Below are positions 1-6,750 of a stretch of 32,515 bases of DNA, one piece after another. Origin of the DNA: Enterovibrio norvegicus DSM 15893 (GTDB lineage Bacteria; Pseudomonadota; Gammaproteobacteria; Enterobacterales; Vibrionaceae); NCBI RefSeq assembly GCF_900115495.1, contig NZ_FOWR01000052.1, positions 1 to 32,515 on the forward strand. The letters run 5' to 3'. Below the pieces are notes generated by a model. The model was not told where the DNA came from and did no database searches. It worked only from the letters and a program-made list of their open reading frames with translations. Numbering within the stretch: the first letter of the stretch is position 1; every line of letters begins with the position of its first letter. The position numbers were made by a program, and so were the translations under genes.

Positions 1-233
1 CCATTGCGATCGAGTTTGACGGTACTCCAAGAATGGGTTCCGATAAGGTTCACGAAGTAGGTTTTGAGCTGTTGCTGAGAGAGATTATCCGGCGGACAAT
101 CAAAGAACATGGCGATACGCCGTACGGCACGGCTGTAGGCATCAATGGTGGCGGGTCGTTTGCCTTGTAGCGTTAAATTATTGAGGTGCTGTTGGTAAAG
201 CGCATCGAAGTGCTGTTGTTGTTGACGGTTCAT
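1..233 (-). CDS. Tyrosine recombinase/integrase, N-terminal part (cut by window edge)
   Basis: The minus strand reads from an ATG at 233 through 77 codons with no stop to the window edge. The start has a good ribosome binding site (AGGAGA, about 6 nt upstream). The peptide begins MNRQQQQHFDALYQQHLNN and continues with TLQGKRPATIDAYSRAVRR, then PPDNLSQQQLKTYF. This is the SAM-like core-binding domain at the N-terminus of phage-type tyrosine integrases. The catalytic domain lies outside the window. Such integrase genes often accompany insertion sequences or genomic islands, so this is probably part of a mobile element flanking the region. The family call is fairly secure; which element it belongs to cannot be decided here. 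Confidence 0.7.
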   Translation of the reverse strand, partial: MNRQQQQHFDALYQQHLNNLTLQGKRPATIDAYSRAVRRIAMFFDCPPDNLSQQQLKTYFVNLIGTHSWSTVKLDRN

Positions 234-342
234 GGTATTTCTCCTGTCCGCTGCCCGATTGGCAGGGTTGAGAGAAACGTAGGCGGGATATTCTATTCTG
301 CCGCGTAGCGGCTTCGTTCAACAAGCAATTTAAGAGGGATTC

Positions 343-367
343 TGGACCTCCCCCGATTTAGTGGACA
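343..367. repeat. Probable left terminal inverted repeat of the IS3-family fragment
   Basis: The sequence TGGACCTCCCCCGATTTAGT and the following GGACA lie just before the IS3 orfA start. They have the form of a left end in this IS3 subgroup (TGGAC, a C run, then TTTAGTGGACA). The right end is not found because the element is truncated near 834. Confidence 0.5.
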
Positions 368-394
368 CGTACTTCAGTCCATAAAGGGGGCCTT

Positions 395-730
395 ATGCCA
401 GCCTACAAATCAGGAAAAAAGACAGCGGAATATTCACTAGACTTTAAACGTAAAGCGGTGGAATGGAGCTTTCAAAGTCACCGTACAGTGAAGTCAGTTG
501 CCGAAGCATTAGATATCCATCCGTTTATGCTTTCAAAGTGGCGACGCGCTTACCTAGATGGAGTGTTTGGTATGCCTAAAGTCCCTCCAAAATCGCAGAA
601 TAAGCCAAAACCACAAGACGGAATATCTACATTAAAACAGCGTATTGCAGAGCTTGAAGAGGAAAATGACATCCTAAAGAAGTGGCCACGATTTCAAGCA
701 GAACAAAGACGCAAGCCTTCCGATTCATAA
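395..730 (+). CDS. IS3-family transposase OrfA
   Basis: This 111-aa protein is the helix-turn-helix OrfA of an IS3-type element. An N-terminal DNA-binding domain spans roughly residues 14-56 (YSLDFKRKAVEWSFQSHRTV, then SVAEALDIHPFMLSKWRR). A leucine-zipper helix follows at about residues 79-95 (LKQRIAELEEENDILKKW). In intact elements OrfA and the integrase OrfB are joined by a -1 frameshift near this end, and remnants of OrfB continue in another frame from 712. OrfA itself looks nearly complete, but without a catalytic OrfB the element should be unable to transpose by itself. The ATG at 395 follows GGGGGCC. Confidence 0.8.
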   Translation: MPAYKSGKKTAEYSLDFKRKAVEWSFQSHRTVKSVAEALDIHPFMLSKWRRAYLDGVFGMPKVPPKSQNKPKPQDGISTLKQRIAELEEENDILKKWPRFQAEQRRKPSDS

Positions 731-834
731 AGACGTTCAGTGGGATATATTCCGTGAAGCTGATGTGCCTGCATCTTAGTGTGTCGCGCAGCGGTTATTA
801 CGCGTGGCTGCAACGCGCTGTGTCTAAGCGCGGA
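712..834 (+). pseudogene. IS3-family OrfB remnant (truncated)
   Basis: In the frame starting at 712 the sequence reads QAFRFIKTFSGIYSVKLMCL, then HLSVSRSGYYAWLQRAVSKR. SRSGYYAWL is characteristic of the start of IS3-family OrfB integrases. Coding stops abruptly at about 834, exactly where the first GCACTGCGGGGACAGACAC repeat begins. The whole DDE catalytic region is missing. I infer that arrival of the repeat unit, or recombination at it, truncated the element. Confidence 0.7.
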
Positions 835-918
835 GCACTGCGGGGACAGACACTGTAGGTCCTGGCGCACTGCGCGCACTGCGGGGACAGACACCTCAGG
901 CACTGCGGGGACAGACAC
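835..918. repeat. Three copies of the GCACTGCGGGGACAGACAC repeat
   Basis: The 19-mer GCACTGCGGGGACAGACAC occurs at 835-853, 876-894 and 900-918, with a fourth copy at 1391-1409 and a fragment at about 1379. The core CTGCGGGGACAGACAC recurs near 27300 and 32150. Motifs of this GGGGACAGAC type are often seen around Y1/RAYT-type transposase genes, and one such gene lies at 2343-3371. Confidence 0.75.
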
Positions 919-953
919 CCCAAGTCCAGTCCTCCCAAGTCCTTTATATCAAC

Positions 954-985
954 TGCTCCATGGCTATGGAGCAGGCTATTTTTTT
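954..985 (+). terminator. Hairpin with T run, copy A
   Basis: TGCTCCAT (954-961) and ATGGAGCA (966-973) form a perfect 8-bp stem with loop GGCT. GGCTA and seven Ts follow. It has the form of a plus-strand intrinsic terminator, although no intact plus-strand gene ends here. The same hairpin appears in copy B at 1445-1474. It could equally be a subterminal hairpin of a mobile unit. Confidence 0.5.
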
Positions 986-1103
986 AGGGGGATTGTGAGC
1001 GATAATGACGGTGTTATTACCGATGCTGGCATTCTTCCTGTCTTAGGTTTTTTTGGGTATATGGTGCGACTTAGTATGATAGAAAAACTAACGACAACTG
1101 CCC

Positions 1104-1374
1104 TTATTTTTTCAATGTAATTATTAGACCCAGCAGGGTGAAAATTGTGCTTACAAAAGCAAGCATGACAGGAGGATGTGCATCAGTATGTATAATGACA
1201 TGGCTCATCGCAAAGAAAGACCCAATTGATGCAGTCACCAGAGTGAGTGGCAGAACCCAAAGCTTTATGTTTTCTTTTGAACGAAATTGAAACACTAATA
1301 GTGCCAAAGCAGCAAACGCTAACGCAATACTCATCCCTCCGAAGGCGCGCATTAATGCGGTAATCAATATTTGG
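1104..1374 (-). pseudogene. Truncated duplicate of the small membrane protein gene
   Basis: The minus strand encodes QILITALMRAFGGMSIALAF onward to LGLIITLKK. This matches the last ~90 residues of the 140-aa protein at 1596-2018 with a few substitutions (L for P after NIK, H for Q in the DAxPP segment). The first 50 residues are missing because the duplication ends at 1374. The open frame continues into repeat DNA to 1409 but has no homologous start. It is most likely non-functional. Confidence 0.75.
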
Positions 1375-1390
1375 CGAGCACTGCGGGCGA

Positions 1391-1866
1391 GCACTGCGGG
1401 GACAGACACCCCAAGTCCAGTCCTCCCAAGTCCTTTATATCAACTGCTCCATGGCTATGGAGCAGGCTATTTTTATAGGGGGATTGTGAGCGATAATGAC
1501 GGTGTTATTACCGATGCTGGCATTCTTCCTGTCATAGGTTTTTTTTGGGTATATGGTGCGACTCAGTATGATAGAAAAACTAACGACAACTGCCCTTATT
1601 TTTTCAATGTAATTATTAGACCCAGCAGGGTGAAAATTGTGCTTACAAAAGCAAGCATGATAGGAGGCTGTGCATCAGTATGTATAATGACATGGCTCAT
1701 CGCAAAGAAAGACCCAATTGATGCAGTCACCAGAGTGAGTGGCAGAACCCAGGGCTTTATGTTTTCTTTTGAACGAAATTGAAACACTAATAGTGCAAAA
1801 GCAGCGAACGCTAACGCAATACTCATCCCTCCGAAGGCTCGCATTAATGCGGTAATCAATATTTGG
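1391..1866. repeat. Tandem duplication, copy B (476 bp)
   Basis: Second copy of the 900-1374 unit, separated from it by 16 bp containing a broken copy of the short repeat. It is contiguous with the complete membrane-protein gene, so copy B is probably the original locus and copy A the derived one. Confidence 0.9.
1445..1474 (+). terminator. Hairpin with T run, copy B
   Basis: Same stem as in copy A: TGCTCCAT at 1445-1452 and ATGGAGCA at 1457-1464 with loop GGCT, followed by GGCTATTTTT. It is retained between the copies, which fits either a terminator or a structural element. Confidence 0.45.
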
Positions 1867-2018
1867 TACTGATGAGGTACATGTGACCAATCGCTTCCTA
1901 CTGCAACGGCATGGTAAGGCATAAACTCACCTTTAAAGCTATACGTGATACCAATGGCGAAAATTGAAAATGTAGGAATGAGGTAGCAGACGAATGCTAA
2001 CTTTTGGTATTTACTCAT
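1596..2018 (-). CDS. Small four-helix integral membrane protein, unknown function
   Basis: A 140-aa very hydrophobic protein with about four predicted membrane helices: residues 7-27, 53-78, 88-108 and 115-137. A polar, aromatic loop (HAVAVGSDWSHVPHQYQ) lies between the first and second, and the protein ends in a basic tail, LKK. The start at 2018 is supported by AGGAGCGG a few bases upstream. I do not recognise a named family. It has no metal or catalytic motif I can defend. The gene stands alone between transposase debris, and its last two-thirds are duplicated immediately downstream (900-1374). A real but uncharacterised inner-membrane protein is the most likely reading. Confidence 0.7.
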   Translation of the reverse strand: MSKYQKLAFVCYLIPTFSIFAIGITYSFKGEFMPYHAVAVGSDWSHVPHQYQILITALMRAFGGMSIALAFAAFALLVFQFRSKENIKPWVLPLTLVTASIGSFFAMSHVIIHTDAQPPIMLAFVSTIFTLLGLIITLKK

Positions 2019-2114
2019 AAACCGCTCCTATTCGTATATATTTCTAACACCGTACATGAAGGAGGTGTGTGTCACCACACAGTAAAACTTTCTATGCCAT
2101 GAAGCCTAGAGAAC

Positions 2115-2346
2115 ATGCTAAAGCGCGTTTTATACATGGTAGCTAACGGGACGCACACCCTCAAAATGGTAGAAGATCTCCTCATCTATCTTTCTACTAT
2201 TTCGCCCAACAACGTCCCTTCCCCTGAGCTTTGAGCAGGAAAATAGAAAACTCGCTGAAATCATGAGGAATGGGCGTATTACACGAAGGCGAAAGCCACC
2301 AAAACGGTGGTTATTCAAAAGATGGCTATGGTTTTGGTTATGCTAG
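2115..2346 (+). pseudogene. Candidate small gene with a +1 shift at CTT TGA (pseudogene or programmed frameshift)
   Basis: An ORF from ATG 2115 reads MLKRVLYMVANGTHTLKMVE and on to SPNNVPSPEL, then stops at CTT TGA (about 2229-2234). Moving +1 at this point continues EQENRKLAEIMRNGRITRRR and a Trp-rich tail ending RWLWFWLC, to a TAG at 2344. The two halves join smoothly as PEL-EQENRKL, a helix-like stretch. CTT TGA is the slip site used by prfB, but the AGGGGG stimulator is absent here. It may simply be a decayed gene, or chance. No strong ribosome binding site is visible. Confidence 0.3.
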
Positions 2347-3371
2347 TTTGCAGGAAGTCGAAATCCACAAAGACGCTTTCTCCCAAGTAAGGGTAAAGCG
2401 TCTTTGATGGATGACTCAGTGCCAATTAAGGTGCCCTTTTCTACATGTTTATACGCATCAAGCCATTCAACAGAATCAAAACCTAAACGGTTGAGTATTT
2501 CGGGCGTTCGATTGTCGATATGGCCGCACTTGTCTTCTCGGCATTGGCGTCCTGTCCAATCAACAAGCTCTAGATAATCCATCAACTGAAACGGAATCCC
2601 CTCCGGCATGTTTTCTCTGGGGTTTCCAACAAAAGGGAACAAGCCTTCTACGTCTGTTTTATCATTTTCGATGGCGTTAATTCGCGCTTTTACGCTCGTA
2701 AAGCTGGACGTTTCTGGGGTATCTGCAATCGCTGCTCTAACAGGATTCAAATCCACATAGGCCATGGCCGCTGCAAGGGCTTTTTCATCGAGCAATGCTT
2801 GGCTTTTAAACCGCCCTTCCCAAAAGTGCCCCGTACATTTGTCTTCACGGTTGGCCTCGGAGGCAATGTGCTGATTCAACAACCGCATAAACCAACTGAT
2901 GGATGTTAATCGCTCCCGCCATACCTCAATTATCTCACCACATCGCTCCGTTTCAGCCTCTGAGAGTTTATCGCCCTGCATGAAGCGCTGAACTAATGAA
3001 GGTCCTTGATGAAACGCTAACCAACGTTCGATAACATCATGCTGAGTCAAATGTTTGGCTTTATCCGCATTGATATGAAACACCACGTGATAATGGTTAC
3101 TCATGATAGCGTAAGCACAAACATCAATACAAAACGCACCCGCCAATGCAAACAAGCGCTTTTCAATCCATTCACGACGGTGCTCGTAACTTTGCTGAGC
3201 GTGTTCGTCGTAGCCACAGAGAAACGAACGACGCACACAGCGTGAAACACAGTGATAGTAAGGGGTTGCATCGATACTGATAAGGGATGAGCGTGCTTTT
3301 GTCATTATGATTTGAAGTGAATCGTCATTGAGCGATGCGAAAAGCATATCGTCCAACCACCAAGTATTCAT
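2343..3371 (-). CDS. Y1_Tnp / RAYT-type transposase
   Basis: A 342-aa member of the IS200-like Y1 single-strand transposase superfamily, in the longer REP-associated branch. Visible marks are ATPYYHCVSRCVRR near residue 35, the HUH-type metal motif SNHYHVVFHI (His93 and His95), the GHFWEGRFKSQ segment, and AYVDLNPVRAAI, whose Tyr is the likely nucleophile. The family nicks and rejoins single-stranded DNA at hairpins near short conserved motifs. The annotated start at 3371 has only a weak ribosome binding site. MTKARSS at 3304 matches where relatives usually begin and may be the true start. Repeats of the GGGGACAGACAC family surround it and are its plausible substrate (inference). Confidence 0.85.
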   Translation of the reverse strand: MNTWWLDDMLFASLNDDSLQIIMTKARSSLISIDATPYYHCVSRCVRRSFLCGYDEHAQQSYEHRREWIEKRLFALAGAFCIDVCAYAIMSNHYHVVFHINADKAKHLTQHDVIERWLAFHQGPSLVQRFMQGDKLSEAETERCGEIIEVWRERLTSISWFMRLLNQHIASEANREDKCTGHFWEGRFKSQALLDEKALAAAMAYVDLNPVRAAIADTPETSSFTSVKARINAIENDKTDVEGLFPFVGNPRENMPEGIPFQLMDYLELVDWTGRQCREDKCGHIDNRTPEILNRLGFDSVEWLDAYKHVEKGTLIGTESSIKDALPLLGRKRLCGFRLPAN

Positions 3372-3420
3372 CTTTGCTTAACACTTTTGAGCCTAGAAAC
3401 ACAGCCCATTGAAACTGAGT

Positions 3421-3500
3421 AGATTATGATTTTCTTTGAGTGTGTGTCCTCTTTGCTCTCGGATTATGATTTTCTTTGAGTGTGTGTCCTCTTTGCTCTC
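3421..3500. repeat. 40-bp tandem direct repeat, two copies
   Basis: Positions 3421-3460 and 3461-3500 differ at only one base (AGATTATG versus GGATTATG). The unit contains TTTTCTTTGAGTGTGTGTCC and ends in CTCTC, running straight into the 9-bp repeat. It lies just upstream of the Y1 transposase gene. Confidence 0.9.
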
Positions 3501-3566
3501 TGTGCTCTCTGTGCTCTCTGTGCTCTCTGTGCTCTCTGTGCTCTCTGTGCTCTCTGTGCTCTCTTT
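3495..3566. repeat. 9-bp minisatellite, seven perfect GCTCTCTGT units plus one degenerate
   Basis: GCTCTCTGT repeats seven times without error (3495-3557), followed by GCTCTCTTT. On the minus strand the unit would read Thr-Glu-Ser, and on the plus strand Leu-Ser-Val. A 9-bp unit keeps frame, but neither reading is attached to a believable protein, so I treat it as a slippage-prone non-coding array. Confidence 0.9.
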
Positions 3567-3745
3567 ACTTTTATTGTTTGGAAAAGGCATTTTGAGGGGA
3601 TCCGCTAGATGCAGGCGTCATGCCTCTGCCATTTATACAGAGTTAAGGAATGTATCCAGATATGGCATATTTAGCTTGTTTAAGTTCACAGTATTTTTCT
3701 TAACCATTTGATAAATTGAACAAAAATGAGACTGGAGGGTTACTA

Positions 3746-3880
3746 ATGGGAACTGTAATAGGTTTTATTGTTCTAGCTGCTATGGATTGGTATCTTGTTC
3801 GTAAAACAGGACTCCATATTCATCAATGGATTTCCAAAAAATATGAAGATCATTTGTCGAGCAAGGAAAACAAAGAATAG
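3746..3880 (+). CDS. 44-aa small single-pass membrane protein
   Basis: A short ORF starting MGTVIGFIVLAAMDWYLVRK and ending in a charged tail rich in Lys and Glu. A strong ribosome binding site (TGGAGGGT, 3733-3740) sits 5 bases before the ATG. The hydrophobic start, basic residues after the first helix and charged soluble tail fit a small inner-membrane protein. I do not recognise a family. The binding site and composition make it more credible than other short ORFs here. No partner gene is adjacent. Confidence 0.5.
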   Translation: MGTVIGFIVLAAMDWYLVRKTGLHIHQWISKKYEDHLSSKENKE

Positions 3881-4195
3881 CGTTTAATGAATTATGAGAC
3901 AGATAATTCAATAAAGACTTTACCCGCTCACCCTATCGGTTTATGACTGCCTCCCGAGAAGTACGGAAATAAGCCCTGATGTTCAATGTACTGAAAGATA
4001 TAGGTGAATTGGCTATCGGCAAAACGTATACCCGATGCTCTTTGACGATGAACACTCTGAAGGGAGAAGCACTCTATATCTTGCTCACTGTCGCTTCGTC
4101 TAACCGCTCCCAAAAACGAGGAAAATCCCCAAAAAAGAGCGGACCCATTCGGTCGCCCTTTTTTCTTGGTCTTTCTCTGCGTCTCGAAAGCGCCC
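3881..4195. other. Intergenic stretch with no recognisable gene
   Basis: Both strands have short open frames here, but they overlap one another, lack ribosome binding sites and resemble no family I know. A poor hairpin near 4131-4165 (A run, then GACC/GGTC around CATTC, then a T run) could terminate transcription from the FRG gene to its right or from the small ORF to its left. Confidence 0.5.
4131..4165. terminator. Weak bidirectional terminator-like hairpin
   Basis: An AAAAAAG run, a GACC-CATTC-GGTC core with imperfect flanking pairs, and a CCCTTTTTT run lie between the convergent 44-aa ORF and the FRG gene. The stem is short and mismatched, so the call is tentative. Confidence 0.35.
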
Positions 4196-4987
4196 TCAAT
4201 CAAAGTCAAAGTCAGGCACGTATTTCTTCTTGAACTGCTTTAAGTCGCCGTCTGCGGATGCATCAGCCGGTAAGTCTGCGTCTTTAGGGGTGATGCGGCT
4301 GCATTGGTTGTTGTCGTACATCAGGTTGATGTGTCGGCATAGGCCATACAGGCTGTTGTAAATCGAGTGCTCGTTAATGCCCATCTCATTCAGTTCATAG
4401 ATAATTTTGTCTTTCAAATCCGGCATGATCGGCAGTTCGGTTAAGAGGGACTGCAAACCGTCTTCGTCTTCCAACGCGGTGAACTGCGGCTCGCCGTTTT
4501 CTAAGCGTGAAGGGTGCGCGGTGAGGCGCTTGTTCTTGTATGGAGAGCCAGGGTTGACGGGCATGATGTGCAGTTGTTCTATCTTGAACGGGTTCTCATT
4601 AATGCCCAGTGTTGGGATGTCATCCGCGATCAACATATACACATGAGGTTGAGAACCAGGGCTGTGGCAGGCATACCACAGCGCTTCGTACGGATCGACG
4701 CTCCAATCCAGCAAGCGCGTTTCTAGCCCAGCATTGTGCGCTTCTACCAACAACTGACAGGTGGTTGGGTTAGGCAAATCAATGTACTCACGGCCATAGA
4801 GGTTAATCACGGCCAGCATATTGGCTTCGGTTTCGCCAGATTTTGTGATGCTTCGAGCCACTTGGGGGAGCAACTTACTTCGAATGTTGGGTTGGCCTCG
4901 GTACAACACCGTTTTGTGCTGCTTTTTGATGTTATCAATCGCAGCCGTGAATTTGGATAAAGAGTCGATATAGTTGATATGTTTCAT
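4196..4987 (-). CDS. FRG-domain protein
   Basis: A 263-aa protein carrying the FRG domain named after its conserved F-R-G signature. Visible marks are VLYRGQPNIRSKLLPQVARS at residues 27-46, LLVEAHNAGLETRLLDWSVD near residues 82-101, and then PYEALWYACHS. This LYRGQ and TRLLDW-DP-ALWFA pattern defines the family. The start is placed at 4987 (MKHINYIDSL) because GAGGG lies just upstream; the longer frame to 5047 begins with a TTG. The molecular function of FRG domains is poorly established, though they occur in proteins near phage-defence and toxin-like loci. It stands alone between insertion-sequence debris and pta. A function in defence is only an inference from context. Confidence 0.8.
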   Translation of the reverse strand: MKHINYIDSLSKFTAAIDNIKKQHKTVLYRGQPNIRSKLLPQVARSITKSGETEANMLAVINLYGREYIDLPNPTTCQLLVEAHNAGLETRLLDWSVDPYEALWYACHSPGSQPHVYMLIADDIPTLGINENPFKIEQLHIMPVNPGSPYKNKRLTAHPSRLENGEPQFTALEDEDGLQSLLTELPIMPDLKDKIIYELNEMGINEHSIYNSLYGLCRHINLMYDNNQCSRITPKDADLPADASADGDLKQFKKKYVPDFDFD

Positions 4988-5231
4988 GAAACCCTCGTTA
5001 TCGAAAAGCCAATTCGAATGGTTGTCCGTCCTTGCTCTCGCTATCAAAGTGAGCGCGGAACTTACGGTAGTATTCAGTACGGATTACGTTTAGCGACCAT
5101 AAAAAGCACTTAAATGAAATTTTTTATTCCGATTATTGAAGAAAAAGCTAGATTCAAATATACAATGCGTCAATGGCCATCATCGGCTTTGATGCATAAA
5201 ATCCCAACATCGGTGCACTCACTGTTACCTT

Positions 5232-6254
5232 TCATTTCTGGCTCTGACTATTACTTACAGACAGTTCGTTCTGCATCACGGTCACCGCGATCACGTTCAC
5301 GATATCGTCGTTGCTGCACCCCCGCGATAAATCATTCGCGGGCTTTGCCAACCCCTGTAGCAAAGGGCCTATCGCCACTGCACCACCTATGCGCTCTGCC
5401 AACTTGTAGCCAATGTTTCCCGCTTCGAGATTTGGAAAAATCAGGACGTTGGATTGCCCTTTCACGTTCGAATTCGGCAGCTTCTTTTTGGCGACGTCAG
5501 CAACAATCGCCGCGTCTAGCTGCACGTCTTCATCAATGGCGATGTTGGGTGCTTGTTGCTTCACCAACTGCGATGCCCGCACCACCTTGCTGACAGATTC
5601 ATGTTGTGCACTGCCGCTGGTCGAGAAGGACAACATCGCGATTTTCGGCTCGACCATCAGCAGGCTTTCGGCGCTCCTTGCTGCCGCCAGCGCAATGTTT
5701 GCCAGCTCTTCATCGGTAGGGTCGATCACTAAGCCACAGTCAGAAAAAATCAGACCGCCTTTTAAAGTGTGGAATGGTTGGCACAGCATCATCAAAAAGA
5801 AGCTCGACACAATGGTGGCTTTTTTGTCTAACCCTATGATTTGAATCGCGCTGCGTACTACGTCTTTCGTCGTGTGCGTTGCACCCGCCACAGAGCCTTC
5901 CGCCATGCCTTTTGCGACCATGAGGTTGGCAAAATTGATGGGTTTCCGCGTTTCGACTAACGCTTGCTCACGCGTGATGCCCTTCTTTTGACGCAACAAA
6001 AAGTAGTGTTCGGCGAGGTCACCCGTCAATGGGCTGACATCAGGGTCAATCACATCAAAATCATCAAGAGGAATGTCGGCGGCATCGGCGGTTTCTTGTA
6101 TGTTCGCGCTGTTCCCCACCAATATGATGCTGGCAATCCCGCGCGTTTGTACCTCAAATGCAGCGTGTAAAACCCGTTTGTCTTCGCCTTCACACAACAC
6201 GATTCTTGAATGCCGATCCTTTGCTTTCTCGATGATGTTGTTCATGGCTTTCAT
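5232..6254 (-). CDS. pta: Phosphate acetyltransferase (short form)
   Basis: This 340-aa protein corresponds to the catalytic PTA/PTB domain alone, without the N-terminal extension of the long enterobacterial Pta. It interconverts acetyl-CoA plus phosphate with acetyl phosphate plus CoA in the cytoplasm. Marks include RIVLCEGEDKRVLHAAFEVQ at the start, PINFANLMVAKGMAEGSVAG, the SFSTSGSAQHESVSKVVRAS core near residues 205-225, and VLIFPNLEAGNIGYKL near the end. No ackA is adjacent. Short Pta genes are often linked to sulfonate or C2/C3 catabolism, and the TRAP operon starts divergently 500 bp away, but a functional link is only suggested. The start could be ATG 6254 or 6245; neither has a good ribosome binding site. 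Confidence 0.9.
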   Translation of the reverse strand: MKAMNNIIEKAKDRHSRIVLCEGEDKRVLHAAFEVQTRGIASIILVGNSANIQETADAADIPLDDFDVIDPDVSPLTGDLAEHYFLLRQKKGITREQALVETRKPINFANLMVAKGMAEGSVAGATHTTKDVVRSAIQIIGLDKKATIVSSFFLMMLCQPFHTLKGGLIFSDCGLVIDPTDEELANIALAAARSAESLLMVEPKIAMLSFSTSGSAQHESVSKVVRASQLVKQQAPNIAIDEDVQLDAAIVADVAKKKLPNSNVKGQSNVLIFPNLEAGNIGYKLAERIGGAVAIGPLLQGLAKPANDLSRGCSNDDIVNVIAVTVMQNELSVSNSQSQK

Positions 6255-6295
6255 GCTGCACCGCCCAGTGAGTATCGATTATGAATATCAATTAA

Positions 6296-6312
6296 TGAAA
6301 CGTATCGTTTCA
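6296..6312. promoter_or_regulatory. Palindrome TGAAACG-TAT-CGTTTCA
   Basis: A perfect 7-bp inverted repeat with a 3-bp spacer, 42 bp upstream of the pta start. A related GAAAC-AC-GTTTC palindrome lies at 6457-6468. The GAAAC/GTTTC half sites are typical of LacI-type operators. The protein that binds is unknown. Confidence 0.4.
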
Positions 6313-6379
6313 CAAATTAAAATAGCGAACAATTAATAACCACTTTTTCACGTGCGGTCAATAGAAATAAGGAGGAAGC

Positions 6380-6475
6380 ATGATGAGAAGGCGAATACGA
6401 AGAGGTTTGCATTGTGTGTTTTGGTTCTATTTCCATGTACACCTGTTGTTCAGAATGAAACACGTTTCGCGTTAA
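6380..6475 (+). CDS. Possible 31-aa leader peptide
   Basis: ATG 6380 is preceded by AAGGAGGAAGC, one of the best ribosome binding sites in the window. The ORF encodes MMRRRIRRGLHCVFWFYFHV followed by a short basic tail, ending in TAA at 6473-6475. It is very basic at the N-terminus, then aromatic. It may be a leader or small membrane peptide upstream of the TRAP operon, or a chance ORF behind a purine run. No family is recognised. Confidence 0.3.
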   Translation: MMRRRIRRGLHCVFWFYFHVHLLFRMKHVSR

Positions 6476-6533
6476 CCCCTTGTTAAATCCAGATCACATA
6501 AACCGCTAAAAGAAGGGGATATTTGCGCTTCAG

Positions 6534-6547
6534 AAACTACGTAGTTT
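6534..6547. promoter_or_regulatory. Palindrome AAACTACGTAGTTT (candidate response-regulator site)
   Basis: A perfect 14-bp palindrome about 200 bp before dctP. The TACGTA core recurs at 6615-6620. TAC-type palindromes are bound by several NarL/FixJ-family regulators, and a regulator of that family is encoded at 11351-12013. Assignment to it is inference. Confidence 0.4.
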
Positions 6548-6750
6548 TTGCGGGGTATAGACGATGTGCTGAAAAAAATAATCAACCACTTGCAACCAAA
6601 ACCAGTAAAAACCTTACGTAGATATACGGAGATTTTGTGCCGCCAGCCCCCTCTCTTTTGTCGTGCTACGTGCGAAGTAACACGGCTATTTTGTTAACAA
6701 GATGTTTCGCATTCTTAAGGTCGAACGCAACGATCAAAAGGATGTGAATC

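Larger units (their letters stand above)
900..1374. repeat. Tandem duplication, copy A (475 bp)
   Basis: This segment is nearly identical to 1391-1866, with scattered substitutions and one length difference in a T run. Both copies start at the 19-mer repeat and end at ATCAATATTTGG. Copy A carries the last part of the small membrane-protein gene read on the minus strand. Copy B runs on into the full gene. Confidence 0.9.
6255..6750. promoter_or_regulatory. Divergent control region between pta and the TRAP operon
   Basis: Nearly 500 bp separate the two divergent starts. They hold several palindromes listed separately: TGAAACG-TAT-CGTTTCA at 6296-6312, GAAACACGTTTC at 6457-6468, AAACTACGTAGTTT at 6534-6547 and a second TACGTA at 6615-6620. 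A 31-codon ORF with a strong ribosome binding site starts at 6380. Promoters cannot be placed with certainty. Confidence 0.6.

Noticed and set aside
1486-1782. 98-codon plus-strand ORF across the duplicated region
   Set aside because: It lies over the well-supported membrane-protein gene on the other strand, and its counterpart in copy A is shifted by the T-run difference.
3421-3566. Possible CRISPR array
   Set aside because: Units are directly adjacent with no unique spacers, and no cas genes are present.
3436-3711. Open frames through the GCTCTCTGT array on both strands
   Set aside because: The 9-bp unit keeps all frames open without a stop, so length means nothing here. Flanking parts show no protein features.
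3928-4209. 93-codon minus-strand and 84-codon plus-strand frames
   Set aside because: They overlap each other, lack ribosome binding sites and do not resemble known proteins.
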